Assembly (NCBI GenBank): GCA_023228705.1
Contig: JALOAS010000028.1
Span: 1 to 31,576, forward strand
Direction: 5' to 3'
Source: Ottowia sp.
GTDB taxonomy: Bacteria > Pseudomonadota > Gammaproteobacteria > Burkholderiales > Burkholderiaceae_C
Length of the DNA stretch: 31,576 nt
Part shown: piece by piece, positions 21,518 through 31,450 of the stretch
Layout: every line of letters starts with the position of its first letter
Position numbering within the stretch: position 1 is the stretch's first letter
Position numbers and translations under genes: made by a program
Notes under the pieces: model-generated
The model's database searches: none
Told to the model about the DNA's origin: nothing
The model's input: only the letters and a program-made list of their open reading frames with translations

Positions 21518-22404
21518 TGGCGATGGACTGGGGCTACCTCTTTGAAGTGAGCCTGACCGGCATTGCCAGCGGCGGCCTGTACGCGCTGGCCGCGCTGGCC
21601 TTTGTGCTGGTCTTCAAGGCCACGCGCGTGGTCAACCTGGCCATCGGTGAATTCCTCATGGCCGGGGCGTTCCTGTTCATGACCTTTGCCGCCATGTGGT
21701 CCATGCCGCTGTGGGTGGCCATTCCGGCCGCCGTGCTGGCCTGCGGGCTGCTGGGCGCGGTCATTGAACGCAGCATGATCCGGCCGCTCATTGGCGAGCC
21801 GGAATTCTCGGCGTTCATGGTGACCATAGGACTCAGCTCCATCCTGGTGGGCCTGGCCGAGCTGATCTGGGACCCGGAGCAGCACCGGCTGCCTGATTTC
21901 ATGCCCACGCAGCCGATCATGGTGGGCGAGGCCTTCCTGTCGCCCAAGGTGTTCTGGGGCGCGATGACAGCGGTTGTCTTCATCGCTGCCGCGCTGCTGC
22001 TGTTCCGCTTCTGGCGCGGCGGCGTCGCGCTGCGCGCCACGGCCAGCGACCAGGGCGCAGCGTACGCCATGGGAATCAACGTGCCGCGCGTGTTCTCGCT
22101 GGCGTGGGTGGGCTCGGCCATGCTGGCCGCGGTGTCCGGAATCATCGTCGGCTCCATAGGCGGCGTCTCCTCGACCAGCATGGGCGTGTTCGGCATCTCG
22201 GTGCTGGTGGTCGTCATCGTGGGCGGCCTGGACAGCGTGCTGGGCGCGCTGGTGGCCGGCCTGCTGATCGGCCTGATCGAGGCGCTGGCCAGCACCTACC
22301 TGGGCGGCGAGTACAAGCTGGTGGCAACCTTCCTGGTGCTGGTGGTCATCCTGCTGGTGCGCCCTTACGGACTCTTTGGCACCCGCGAGATCGAGAGACT
22401 CTGA
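21514..22404 (+). CDS. livH: HAAT-family ABC transporter permease
   Basis: LivH-type inner-membrane permease, about 296 residues from the ATG at 21514, which overlaps the livG stop (ATGA); ATG 21517 and 21523 are alternatives in the same frame. Eight or so hydrophobic segments are present. SGGLYALAALAFVLVFKATR, VNLAIGEFLMAGAF and VVIVGGLDSVLGALVAGLLI are standard LivH blocks. It pairs with LivM. Confidence 0.9.
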   Translation: MMAMDWGYLFEVSLTGIASGGLYALAALAFVLVFKATRVVNLAIGEFLMAGAFLFMTFAAMWSMPLWVAIPAAVLACGLLGAVIERSMIRPLIGEPEFSAFMVTIGLSSILVGLAELIWDPEQHRLPDFMPTQPIMVGEAFLSPKVFWGAMTAVVFIAAALLLFRFWRGGVALRATASDQGAAYAMGINVPRVFSLAWVGSAMLAAVSGIIVGSIGGVSSTSMGVFGISVLVVVIVGGLDSVLGALVAGLLIGLIEALASTYLGGEYKLVATFLVLVVILLVRPYGLFGTREIERL

Positions 22405-23441
22405 TGCGCATAGGAACCTTCAAGCAGAGCTACGTGGCTGACGCGGCGCTGTTCGATTCGCGCACGCAGCACGTGTGGCTGGCCATTGCCGGGCTGCTGC
22501 TCATCCTGTTCCCGTTCACCGCCAACGAGTACTGGCTCTACCTGGGCTGCCTGGTGGCGATCAACATCGCCAGCACCACCGGGCTCAACATCCTGACCGG
22601 CTACACGGGCCTGATCAGCCTGGGGCAGGCGGCGTTCATGGGGCTGGGTGCGTACACGGTGGCGCTGCTGCAGTTGCACTTCAACCTGCCGCTGGTCCTC
22701 AACCTGCTGGCCGCGGGCGCCGTGGCCATGGCCGGCGGCATCCTGGTCGGCATCCCGTCGCTGCGCGTCAAGGGCCTGTACCTGGCCATCGTCACGCTGG
22801 CCGCGTCGTTCATTGCCCAGTTCATTTTTGCCAACTTTGAATTCACCGGCGGCACCGCCGGCATCACCATGCAGCCGGCGCAGGTTCTTGGCGTGCCGCT
22901 GGATACGTCGTTCCGGCTGTACTGGCTCATCGTGCCGGTGACGCTGCTCATGCTGCTGGGCGCGGCCAACCTGTTCCGCACCCGGATCGGGCGCGCGTTC
23001 ATAGCCATCCGCGACCGCGACATCTCGGCCGAGGTGCTGGGCATCCCGCTGCTGCGCTACAAGCTGCTGTCGTTTGGCCTGTCGTCGTTCTACGCCGGCG
23101 TGGCCGGTGGCCTCTTTGCCTATTTCTACCGCGTGGTCACGCCCGAGAGCTTTCCGCTGACCATGTCCATCTTCTTTCTGGCAGCGGTCATCGTGGGCGG
23201 CATGGGATCGATCCTGGGCGGCATCCTGGGCGCCGCGTTCATGACCATGGTTCCCGAAGTGCTGCGGCTGGTCTTTGGCCTGCTGCCCGGCGCGGCGGAC
23301 CTGATCTCGCTGATCTCGCCCATCCGGCTGGTGCTCTTTGGCACGCTCATCGTCGGGTTTTTGATCTTCGAGCCACTGGGCCTGGCCGAGCTTTGGCGTC
23401 GCACGCGCCGCTTCTTCCATCTGTGGCCGTTTCGCAACTGA
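22404..23441 (+). CDS. livM: HAAT-family ABC transporter permease
   Basis: LivM-type permease, 345 residues. ATG 22404 shares its A with the livH stop. GYTGLISLGQAAFMGLGAYT, PSLRVKGLYLAIVTLA and FFLAAVIVGGMGSILGGILG are diagnostic, with ten or so hydrophobic segments. The basic C-terminus RRTRRFFHLWPFRN is cytoplasmic. A 51-base gap with a strong ribosome binding site follows before livK. Confidence 0.9.
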   Translation: MRIGTFKQSYVADAALFDSRTQHVWLAIAGLLLILFPFTANEYWLYLGCLVAINIASTTGLNILTGYTGLISLGQAAFMGLGAYTVALLQLHFNLPLVLNLLAAGAVAMAGGILVGIPSLRVKGLYLAIVTLAASFIAQFIFANFEFTGGTAGITMQPAQVLGVPLDTSFRLYWLIVPVTLLMLLGAANLFRTRIGRAFIAIRDRDISAEVLGIPLLRYKLLSFGLSSFYAGVAGGLFAYFYRVVTPESFPLTMSIFFLAAVIVGGMGSILGGILGAAFMTMVPEVLRLVFGLLPGAADLISLISPIRLVLFGTLIVGFLIFEPLGLAELWRRTRRFFHLWPFRN

Positions 23442-23492
23442 GAAGCACCGGCCGTCCCGTTTCGACATCACCCTCATCCAAGGAGACTCACC

Positions 23493-24683
23493 ATGACCAA
23501 GCAGACGTTTTCCACGCGCCGCCGCCAGCTGATGCTGGGCGCTGCGGCAGCCGCCGGCACGACAGCGCTGATGCGGCCTTTTTCCGTGCTGGCACAAAGC
23601 GCCGATGAGATCGTCATCGGCGGCTCCATCCCCATCACGGGCGTCTTTGCCTTTGCCGGCGTGGGCATCAACGACGCGTTCCAGGACTACGTGAAAATGA
23701 TCAACGACGGCGGCGGCATCGCCGGGCGCAAGGTCCGCTATGTGCCCGAGGACACCGCGTACAAGGTGGACGTTTCGGTGGCGGCGTACAAGAAGATCAC
23801 CGGCGCCAACACGGTCAACCTGTACTACGGCGACTCGACCGCGTTTTCCAAGACCATCAACCCCGAGCTGGAGCGCAACGGCAACATCCTCATGTGCGGC
23901 GCTTCCTTTGCCAGCGAGCTGAACGACCCCGAGAAATACCCGCACCAGTTCCTGGTGGGCCCCGACTACACCGAGCAGTTCGGCATCCTGCTCAAGCACA
24001 TTGCCGAGGAAAAGCCCGGCGCCCGGGTGGCCTTCGTGTACTCCGATTCGGAATTCGGCCGCGACCCGATCAAGAAGAGCGAGGCCGCCGCCAAGGAACT
24101 GGGGCTGAGCGTTCCCGTGACGATCATGACGCCGCCCGGCAGCGTGGACGTCTCCACCGAAGTCATCAAGCTGCGGCGCGCCAAACCCGACTACACCATC
24201 TTCCACGGCTACATCCTGGCGCCCATCCCCGAGTTCATCACGCAGGGCAAGCAGCAGGGCATGACCAGCAAGTGGATGGGCACGTTCTGGACCATGGACA
24301 GCTCCACCGTCATGAAGATGGGTCCGGACGGCGACGGCTTCATGGGCGTGATGCCGTACCGCTACTATTACGACACGGAGTCGGCACCGACGCTGGACAA
24401 GATCCGCGAGCTCCGCCCCGAGTACCAGAGCACGGCGTACCTGCAGGGCTGGCTCGCGGCCATGCTGCTGCTGGAGTCGGCCAAGCGCTGCCTGGAGGCG
24501 GACAAGGCGCTTACCGGCGACAACCTGAAGGCGGCGCTCAACAGCCTCAAGGACTTTGACACCGGCGGACTCATCGGCGTGCCGATCAGCATCCCGGGCA
24601 ACTCCATCCCGGTGGGCCGCGTGTACAAGGCCGACATGGGAGCGCAGAAGATGGTGCCGGCATCCGACTGGATCCAGCTCTGA
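23493..24683 (+). CDS. livK: ABC transporter periplasmic substrate-binding protein (LivK-like)
   Basis: Solute receptor of the hydrophobic-amino-acid/aromatic-acid type, 396 residues. AAGGAG at 23480-23485 is seven bases before ATG. The signal peptide has an RRR run (STRRRQLMLGAAAAAGTTAL) and probably ends near VLAQSAD; export could be Tat or Sec. The mature part starts EIVIGGSIPITGVFAFAGVG, the usual type I fold beginning. HaaT-family binding proteins next to acyl-CoA ligases often bind aromatic or aliphatic carboxylates, so amino acids are not the likely ligand, but the ligand is inferred from context. Confidence 0.9.
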   Translation: MTKQTFSTRRRQLMLGAAAAAGTTALMRPFSVLAQSADEIVIGGSIPITGVFAFAGVGINDAFQDYVKMINDGGGIAGRKVRYVPEDTAYKVDVSVAAYKKITGANTVNLYYGDSTAFSKTINPELERNGNILMCGASFASELNDPEKYPHQFLVGPDYTEQFGILLKHIAEEKPGARVAFVYSDSEFGRDPIKKSEAAAKELGLSVPVTIMTPPGSVDVSTEVIKLRRAKPDYTIFHGYILAPIPEFITQGKQQGMTSKWMGTFWTMDSSTVMKMGPDGDGFMGVMPYRYYYDTESAPTLDKIRELRPEYQSTAYLQGWLAAMLLLESAKRCLEADKALTGDNLKAALNSLKDFDTGGLIGVPISIPGNSIPVGRVYKADMGAQKMVPASDWIQL

Positions 24684-24690
24684 TCGCGCG

Positions 24691-25512
24691 ATGACTGCAG
24701 CCGCCAGCGACCGGGTCCTCGAAGTCAACAACATCGAGGTCGTCTACAACCACGCGGTGCAGGCGCTGCGTGGCCTGTCGCTGGCCGTGCCGCGCGGCCA
24801 GATCGTGGCGTTGCTGGGCAGCAATGGCGCGGGCAAGAGCACCACGCTCAAGGCCATCTCCAACCTGCTGGAGCTGGAAGACGGCGCGATGGAAACCGGC
24901 AGCATCCGCTTTGACGGGCAGGACACGCGCGGCAGCGCACCACAGGAGCTGGTGCGCCGCGGCCTCTCGCACGTGCTGGAGGGCCGCCGCGTCTTTGAGG
25001 ACCTGACGGTGGAGGAAAACCTGGTGGCCTCCACCTATGCCCTGAGCGGGCGCCCGGGTGTGTCCCGGCCCGACTTTGACGCCGTCTACAGCTATTTCCC
25101 GCGCCTGCACGAGCGCCGCAAGGGGCTGGCCGGCTACCTGTCCGGGGGCGAGCAGCAGATGCTGGCCATAGGCCGTGCGCTGATTGCACAGCCCACGCTC
25201 ATGCTGCTGGACGAACCGTCGCTGGGGCTGGCGCCCAGGCTGGTGGAAGACATTTTTGCCATCATCGTGCGCATCAACGCCGAGCGCGGCACCAGCATGC
25301 TGCTGGTGGAGCAAAACGCCACGGTCGCGCTGGCGGTGGCGCACAGCGGCTACATCATGGAAAACGGCAAGATCGTCATCGACGGCAGCAGCGAGCACCT
25401 GGCCGCCGATCCGGACGTGCGCGAGTTCTACCTGGGCACCGGCAGCAGCGGCGAGGCGCGCAGCTTCCGCGACCTCAAGCACTACAAGCGGCGCAAGCGG
25501 TGGCTGTCATGA
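24691..25512 (+). CDS. livF: HAAT-family ABC transporter ATPase
   Basis: LivF-type ATPase, 273 residues, starting eight bases after the livK stop. Walker A GSNGAGKST at about 43-51, SHVLEGRRVFEDLTVEENL, signature YLSGGEQQMLAIGRAL near 147-162, Walker B LMLLDEPSLGLAP, and H-region replaced by LVEQNA as in LivF. The C-terminus FRDLKHYKRRKRWLS is longer and more basic than in E. coli LivF. It overlaps the ligase start by four bases. Confidence 0.9.
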   Translation: MTAAASDRVLEVNNIEVVYNHAVQALRGLSLAVPRGQIVALLGSNGAGKSTTLKAISNLLELEDGAMETGSIRFDGQDTRGSAPQELVRRGLSHVLEGRRVFEDLTVEENLVASTYALSGRPGVSRPDFDAVYSYFPRLHERRKGLAGYLSGGEQQMLAIGRALIAQPTLMLLDEPSLGLAPRLVEDIFAIIVRINAERGTSMLLVEQNATVALAVAHSGYIMENGKIVIDGSSEHLAADPDVREFYLGTGSSGEARSFRDLKHYKRRKRWLS

Positions 25513-27356
25513 CCCTGCCCAAGTTCACCCTGCCCCAGATGCTGCGCCAGCGCGCCAAAAGCGACGCGCAGCGCGTGGCCATCCGGCAAAAGGACTTCGG
25601 CATCTGGAAGCCCTGCACCTGGGCCAGCTACTACAGCCGTGCCTGTCACTTTGGCCTGGGCCTGCGCCAACTGGGCCTGCCCGAAGGCGGGCACGTGGGC
25701 GTGCTGTCGGAAAACCGCATCGAATGGGTGCTGGCGCAGCTGGGGACTGGCCTGGTTGGCGGCGTCACGGTGGGCGTCTACCCTACCAGTCCAGCTGCCG
25801 AGGTGGCGTACGTCGTGGGCCATGCCGACGTGGAAATCATGGTCTGCGAGGACCAGGAGCAGACCGACAAGATCCTGGAAACGCTGGAGCAGTTGCCCCG
25901 CCTGAAGAAGATCATCACGGTGGAGACCAAGGGCCTGCGCAGCTACTCGACTGCCGAGCGCAGGTTCATCGCCACCTATGCCGAAGTGGAAGCGCTGGGA
26001 GCCGACAGCGGGCGGCAGGGCATCGTCGACGACGTTCTGGCGCGCCAGACGCTGGATGACACAGCCCTCATCATCTACACCTCCGGTTCCACCGGCAGGC
26101 CCAAGGGTGCCATGATCTCATGGCGCAACATCCGCGCGCAGGTGCCCTGCGTGCAGGAGCGGCTGGGCATGGACGCCAGCACCACGCACCTGTCGTACCT
26201 GCCGCTGTGCCACGTGGCCGAGCAGATGCTCACCACCTTCTGCCCCATCTACCTGGGGTCGCTGGTCAACTTTGGCGAATCGATCCGCACCGTGCAGGAA
26301 GACCTGCGCGAGTTGGCGCCGAGCATGTTCCTGGGCGTGCCGCGAATCTGGGAAAAGCTGCATTCGTCCATCACCATCAAGATGATGGAAACCGGGCGCC
26401 TGCGGCGCTGGCTGTTTGACCGGGCCATGATCACCTGCGCGCCGTTTGCCGACAAGCCGCGCAGCCAGTGGCGCGCAGGCGAGCGCCTGCGCTTTGCCGT
26501 GGCGTACGGGCTCATCTTCCGCGCGCTGCAAAACTACGTGGGACTGCGCAAGGCACGGGTTGCCATCACCGGCGCGGCGTCGCTGGCACCGGGCGTGCAG
26601 CGGTTCTTCCGCACGCTGGGCGTGCCGCTGGTCGAGGTCTATGGACTCACCGAGTCCAGCGGCATGATCACCGGCAACTCCGTTGATGACGTGAAGGTGG
26701 GCACCGTGGGGCCCATCTGCCAGGGCGTCGAATACCGCATTGCCGACAACGGCGAGCTGCAGGTGCGCGGCGACATCGTCTTTGCCGGCTACTACAAGAA
26801 CCCGGAAGCCACGGCCGAGGCGGTCCGGGACGGCTGGCTGCACACCGGCGACGTGGCGACCGAGGTGGGCCGGCACATCAAGATCATCGACCGGCTCAAG
26901 GACATCATGATCACCGCCGGCGGCAAGAACATCACCCCGTCCGAGATCGAGAACACCATGAAGGCCAGCCCCTACATCAAGGAATGCATGGTGGTTGCCG
27001 AAGGCCGCAGGTTCGTCAGCGCGCTGGTACAGATTGATTTTGAAACCGTCGGCAAGTGGGCCGAGGCGCAGCGCATCGCGTTCACGCATTTCCGCTCGCT
27101 GGTCGAGACACCGCGGGTGCGCACGCTGATCGAGGAAGAAATCAACCGGGGCAACGCGCAACTGGCGCGCGTGGAGCGCATCCGCAAGTTCCACCTGCTG
27201 ACCAAGGAACTGGACCACGACGACGGCGAGGTCACAGCCACCATGAAGGTGCGCCGCGCCAATATCTATGAGGAATATGCCGCAGAAATCGACGCCCTGT
27301 ACGGGGCAGAACCGGGGGCGAGCGAGCCGGTGGCGCCGGCGCTGGAGCAGGAGTAG
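25509..27356 (+). CDS. AMP-dependent acyl-CoA synthetase
   Basis: Activates a carboxylic acid with ATP and CoA, 615 residues from ATG 25509 (ATGA overlap with livF). The AMP-binding P-loop IIYTSGSTGRPKGAM is near residues 188-202, the second motif YGLTESSG near 378, the GWLHTGDVA motif near 440 and DRLKDIMITAGGKNITPSEI near 460-480 with a catalytic-lysine region downstream. It resembles long-chain ligases such as FadD15, with a short insertion around NKPRSQWRAGERLRF-like text. Being the last gene after a complete carboxylate-type ABC transporter, it likely activates the imported compound. Chain length or aromatic specificity cannot be told. Confidence 0.88.
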   Translation: MTLPKFTLPQMLRQRAKSDAQRVAIRQKDFGIWKPCTWASYYSRACHFGLGLRQLGLPEGGHVGVLSENRIEWVLAQLGTGLVGGVTVGVYPTSPAAEVAYVVGHADVEIMVCEDQEQTDKILETLEQLPRLKKIITVETKGLRSYSTAERRFIATYAEVEALGADSGRQGIVDDVLARQTLDDTALIIYTSGSTGRPKGAMISWRNIRAQVPCVQERLGMDASTTHLSYLPLCHVAEQMLTTFCPIYLGSLVNFGESIRTVQEDLRELAPSMFLGVPRIWEKLHSSITIKMMETGRLRRWLFDRAMITCAPFADKPRSQWRAGERLRFAVAYGLIFRALQNYVGLRKARVAITGAASLAPGVQRFFRTLGVPLVEVYGLTESSGMITGNSVDDVKVGTVGPICQGVEYRIADNGELQVRGDIVFAGYYKNPEATAEAVRDGWLHTGDVATEVGRHIKIIDRLKDIMITAGGKNITPSEIENTMKASPYIKECMVVAEGRRFVSALVQIDFETVGKWAEAQRIAFTHFRSLVETPRVRTLIEEEINRGNAQLARVERIRKFHLLTKELDHDDGEVTATMKVRRANIYEEYAAEIDALYGAEPGASEPVAPALEQE

Positions 27357-27384
27357 CGCCCCGGTTGGCGCACGTTAGGCTGCC

Positions 27385-28299
27385 ATGATTGAAACATGGA
27401 CCGCAGAACTGCCGCATGGCATCCGCCTGAGCTGCCGCTCTGCCGGCGCGCGCGGCCGGCCGCTGATGCTGTTCCTGCACGGCTTTCCGGAAGGCGCCTT
27501 TGCCTGGGATGCGCTGCTTGCGCATTTTGCCCGGCCGGAGAACGGCGGCTTCCGCTGCGTTGCACCCAACCTGCGCGGCTTCGGGCGCTCCAGCGCACCG
27601 GCCGAAGTTGCCGCTTACAAGCCCGCGCTGCTCATCCAGGACATCCTGGCGCTGGCTGCCAGCGAGCACCCGGAGGGCCGCATTGCCACGCTGGTCGGCC
27701 ACGACTGGGGTGGCGCGCTGGCCTGGGCCGCCGCCAACGCGCAGCCAGCGCACATCAGCCGGCTGGTCATCATCAACGCGCCGCACCCGGCCACATTTGC
27801 GCGCGAGCTGCGCGGCAACCCGGCGCAGCAGCGCGCCAGCGCGTACATGCACTTCCTGGCGCGCCCCGACGCCGAAGCGCTGCTGGCTGAAGACGACTAC
27901 CGGCGCCTGTGGCCCTTCTTCACGCGCATGAACGCCGGGCCGGACGGACTTGGCTGGCTGACCGGGGCCATGCGCCAGCGCTACCGCGAGCTGTGGCAGC
28001 ACGGCCTCACCGGCGCCTGCAACCTGTACCGCGTCACGCCGCTGAAACCGCCGCTTGCCGGCAAGACAACCGCAGACGACATCCCGCAACCCGGCGCCGC
28101 GCAAGCGCACATCAGCGTGCCCACGCTGGTGCTGTGGGCGCTGCAAGACACTGCCCTGCTGCCGGCGTTGCTGGACGGGCTGGACGCCTGGGTGCCGCAA
28201 CTGACCGTGGAGAAAATCCCTGGCGCGACACACTGGGTCGTCCATGAGCAGCCCGACCGGGTCGCCGCGTACATCCAGCAGTTCATCGCCGGCACCTGA
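27385..28299 (+). CDS. Alpha/beta hydrolase, epoxide-hydrolase/haloalkane-dehalogenase type
   Basis: A 304-residue alpha/beta hydrolase. The oxyanion-hole motif HGFPE is near residues 32-36, the RGFGRSS turn near 62-68 and the nucleophile motif GHDWGG near 106-111, with an aspartate (Asp108) nucleophile as in soluble epoxide hydrolases rather than serine. The acid is likely in LWALQDTALL and the base in GATHWVVHEQP near residue 283. It starts 28 bases after the ligase stop on the same strand, so co-transcription with the liv operon is possible, and a role in the same catabolic pathway is an inference. No strong ribosome binding site. Confidence 0.85.
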   Translation: MIETWTAELPHGIRLSCRSAGARGRPLMLFLHGFPEGAFAWDALLAHFARPENGGFRCVAPNLRGFGRSSAPAEVAAYKPALLIQDILALAASEHPEGRIATLVGHDWGGALAWAAANAQPAHISRLVIINAPHPATFARELRGNPAQQRASAYMHFLARPDAEALLAEDDYRRLWPFFTRMNAGPDGLGWLTGAMRQRYRELWQHGLTGACNLYRVTPLKPPLAGKTTADDIPQPGAAQAHISVPTLVLWALQDTALLPALLDGLDAWVPQLTVEKIPGATHWVVHEQPDRVAAYIQQFIAGT

Positions 28300-28302
28300 G
28301 GG

Positions 28303-28323
28303 CCGAGCACTTCGCCGTGCTGG
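28303..28323. terminator. Weak hairpin between convergent hydrolase and acyltransferase genes
   Basis: AGCAC, six-base loop, GTGCT in the 66-base gap. Short stem and no T-run, so a tentative call. Confidence 0.3.
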
Positions 28324-28365
28324 GGATCTCCTGGTCGTCCACGCCCGGTCGCATCGCGTCAAGCG

Positions 28366-29229
28366 TCAATAGACCGGCGGCTCCCCCTCCGGCCGCGTCT
28401 TGAAGCGCCGGTGCACCCAGTAGTACTGCTCGGGCATGGCCTCGATGTAGCGTTGCAGCTCCAGGTTCATGCGGGCGGTGTCGGCCGTGGCGTCGTCGGT
28501 GGGGTAATCCTGCCAGGCCGGGTGGATGCGCACCGCGTACCCGTCGCGCGTCATCCGGGTGATCACCGGGACCACGCGCGCGTTGCCCAGCCGGGCGAGC
28601 CGCGGCAGTACAGGGACCGTGGCCGCCGGCACGCCAAAGAACGGGACAAAGACCGATTCCGGGCGGCCCAGGTCCATGTCGGGCAGGAGGTAGAGCATGC
28701 GGCCCTGCCGCAGCGCGCGCACGGCGGCGCGCACGCCATCCTGGCGCGAGACCAGCGTGATGTCGCCAAAGCGCGAGCGGCCCGCGCGTATCCACGCGTC
28801 CAGCACCCGGCTGGGCTGGCTGGAATAAATGGTGCAGCCCGGGCGGTCCACCTGCAGCATGATGGCGCTGCCGCCCGCGTCCATGCCGTAGAAATGCGGC
28901 GCAAACAGGACGACCGCGCCCTCGCGCGTCAGGTCATCGACGTTGCCCTCAATGCGGATGCGCTTGCGCAGGACGTCCGCAGGAGCGTGCCAGACCCAGG
29001 ACCGGTCCAGCGCCGCCTGGCAAAAAACGACAAAGTTGCGGTGGACCAGGCGCCGGCGGGCCCGCTCGCCCAGCTCGGGAAAGCAGAGCCGCAGGTTGAC
29101 CAGTGCCACCCGCCGGCGTGACCGCAGAACCCAGTAGAGCAGATGCCCAAGAGCCGCGCCCAGCCCGCGCACCGCCGGCAGCGGCAGCAGCGCCAGCATG
29201 CGCATGAAGGCAACGCCGGGATGGATCAT
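28366..29229 (-). CDS. Lipid A biosynthesis acyltransferase family protein, HX4D type
   Basis: LpxL/HtrB-like acyltransferase, 287 residues, that would add a secondary acyl chain to lipid A or another lysolipid at the inner membrane. ATG 29229 overlaps the preceding gene's stop (ATGA), which fixes the start as MIHPGVAFM. The catalytic motif is PHFYGMD, His112 to Asp117. An N-terminal hydrophobic stretch covers about residues 6-36. DRPGCTIYSSQPSRVLD and the terminal PEQYYWVHRRFKTRP are typical. Here the acidic residue of the motif is Asp, in contrast with the Glu of the neighbouring paralogue. Confidence 0.85.
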   Translation of the reverse strand: MIHPGVAFMRMLALLPLPAVRGLGAALGHLLYWVLRSRRRVALVNLRLCFPELGERARRRLVHRNFVVFCQAALDRSWVWHAPADVLRKRIRIEGNVDDLTREGAVVLFAPHFYGMDAGGSAIMLQVDRPGCTIYSSQPSRVLDAWIRAGRSRFGDITLVSRQDGVRAAVRALRQGRMLYLLPDMDLGRPESVFVPFFGVPAATVPVLPRLARLGNARVVPVITRMTRDGYAVRIHPAWQDYPTDDATADTARMNLELQRYIEAMPEQYYWVHRRFKTRPEGEPPVY

Positions 29230-30059
29230 GCCTGCGACCGGGGTGTCTTGTAGCGCCCGTAACCCCACAGGTACTGCTCCGGACGCTGGCGGATCAAGGC
29301 TTCCATGGCCCCGTTGATCTGGCCCACGGCAGTTTCCAGGTCCGGGCTGAGTTCGCCGTCAAATGGCTCGACATGCAGGTAAAACCCGCGCGCATGCGCC
29401 AGCCGCTCACCCCAGATCAGCAGCGGGTCGGCGCCGGTCTTCTGCACCAGCCGCGCGGCCAGTGTCATGGAATACGCCGGCTTGCCAAACACGGGAGACC
29501 ATACGCCCTGGCCCTGTGGCGGCACCTGGTCCGGCAACAAGCCCACGGCCTGCCCCTTGCGCAGCGCACGGATGAGCTGGCGCACGCCGGACAGCGTTGC
29601 CGGCGCCGTGTCCAGCCCATCGCGCTTGCGCGCGTGCTCGATCACGCGCGCAAGCGCGGGTTGCCGGGCCCGGCGGTACAGCACGGTCAGGGGCCCGTAT
29701 CGTGCCGAGAAATGCTGGCTCACGCCCTGGGCCGTGATCTCGAAGCAGCCCAGGTGCGGCGTGAGGAGGACGACCCCCTTGCCGCGCGCGAAGCTGCGCT
29801 CCAGCAGCACGAGACCCGGCCCCCACTGGACGGGAACCGGCGGACCAAACCACAGCCGGGGCGTCTCCAGCACCATGCGGCCGGCATGCGCGATGCAGCC
29901 CCGGATCCGCGCAAAGGCAAATCCGGCCTGTGCCGAGTTGTCGCGGATGCGGCGCCGGTACGTGGGCGAGAGCAGCCAGGTCAGCCAGCCGCTGGCCGCG
30001 CCCAGCGCATGGAGCAGGCCCAGCGGCAGGCGCGAAACCCATCGGAACAATGCAAGCAT
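29226..30059 (-). CDS. Lipid A biosynthesis acyltransferase family protein, HX4E type
   Basis: LpxL/LpxM-like acyltransferase, 277 residues, upstream and translationally coupled to its paralogue. The catalytic motif is PHLGCFE with His102 and Glu107. A hydrophobic N-terminus lies at about 10-32 and the C-terminal RPEQYLWGYGRYKTPR is the family's usual end. The two acyltransferases together would give the two late acylations of lipid A, or one may act on a different lysophospholipid. Divergent from metK with 137 bases between starts. Substrates are not resolved by sequence. Confidence 0.86.
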   Translation of the reverse strand: MLALFRWVSRLPLGLLHALGAASGWLTWLLSPTYRRRIRDNSAQAGFAFARIRGCIAHAGRMVLETPRLWFGPPVPVQWGPGLVLLERSFARGKGVVLLTPHLGCFEITAQGVSQHFSARYGPLTVLYRRARQPALARVIEHARKRDGLDTAPATLSGVRQLIRALRKGQAVGLLPDQVPPQGQGVWSPVFGKPAYSMTLAARLVQKTGADPLLIWGERLAHARGFYLHVEPFDGELSPDLETAVGQINGAMEALIRQRPEQYLWGYGRYKTPRSQA

Positions 30060-30109
30060 GAAGTGTGTGATTAAAATGAGCCGGTCGCCGAGTTATGAAC
30101 CACTTGCAG

Positions 30110-30184
30110 GGCGACGTTAAACAAGGATCTGCTAAAGCGTTCGCCAGTGCTCCCGAAGTTTGGCAACGCAAGTGTTCAAACTTC
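30110..30184 (+). promoter_or_regulatory. Structured metK 5' leader, candidate translational control element
   Basis: Two consecutive hairpins precede metK: GGCGA (30110-30114) with TCGCC (30141-30145), extendable past a bulge, and GAAGTTTG (30155-30162) with CAAACTTC (30177-30184). The second ends one base before the CGGAG ribosome binding site and could extend into it. SAM-binding control is plausible for a metK leader, but it does not match a riboswitch class I know. Confidence 0.4.
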
Positions 30185-30196
30185 CGGAGTTTAGCA

Positions 30197-31390
<1,194 letters not shown>

Positions 31391-31413
31391 CCTGCGTTTC
31401 GTGCACGCAGCGG

Positions 31414-31449
31414 CAGGCGTGGCGGCTGCACTCCGGGAGCCTGCGCCTG
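31414..31449 (+). terminator. Possible metK terminator hairpin
   Basis: AGGCG..GGCT pairs with AGCC..CGCCT around a ten-base loop, just downstream of metK and at the 3' end of the convergent NlpC/P60 gene. Only three T follow. Confidence 0.35.
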
Positions 31450-31450
31450 T

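Noticed and set aside
22365..24734. A 789-codon minus-strand frame across livM, livK and neighbours
   Set aside because: Antisense to convincingly coding genes, with a His/Arg/Gln-rich composition typical of GC-rich shadows.
30110..30196. metK leader as a known SAM riboswitch
   Set aside because: I could not match its stems to the SAM-I, SAM-II, SAM/SAH or SAH consensus; kept only as a structured leader.
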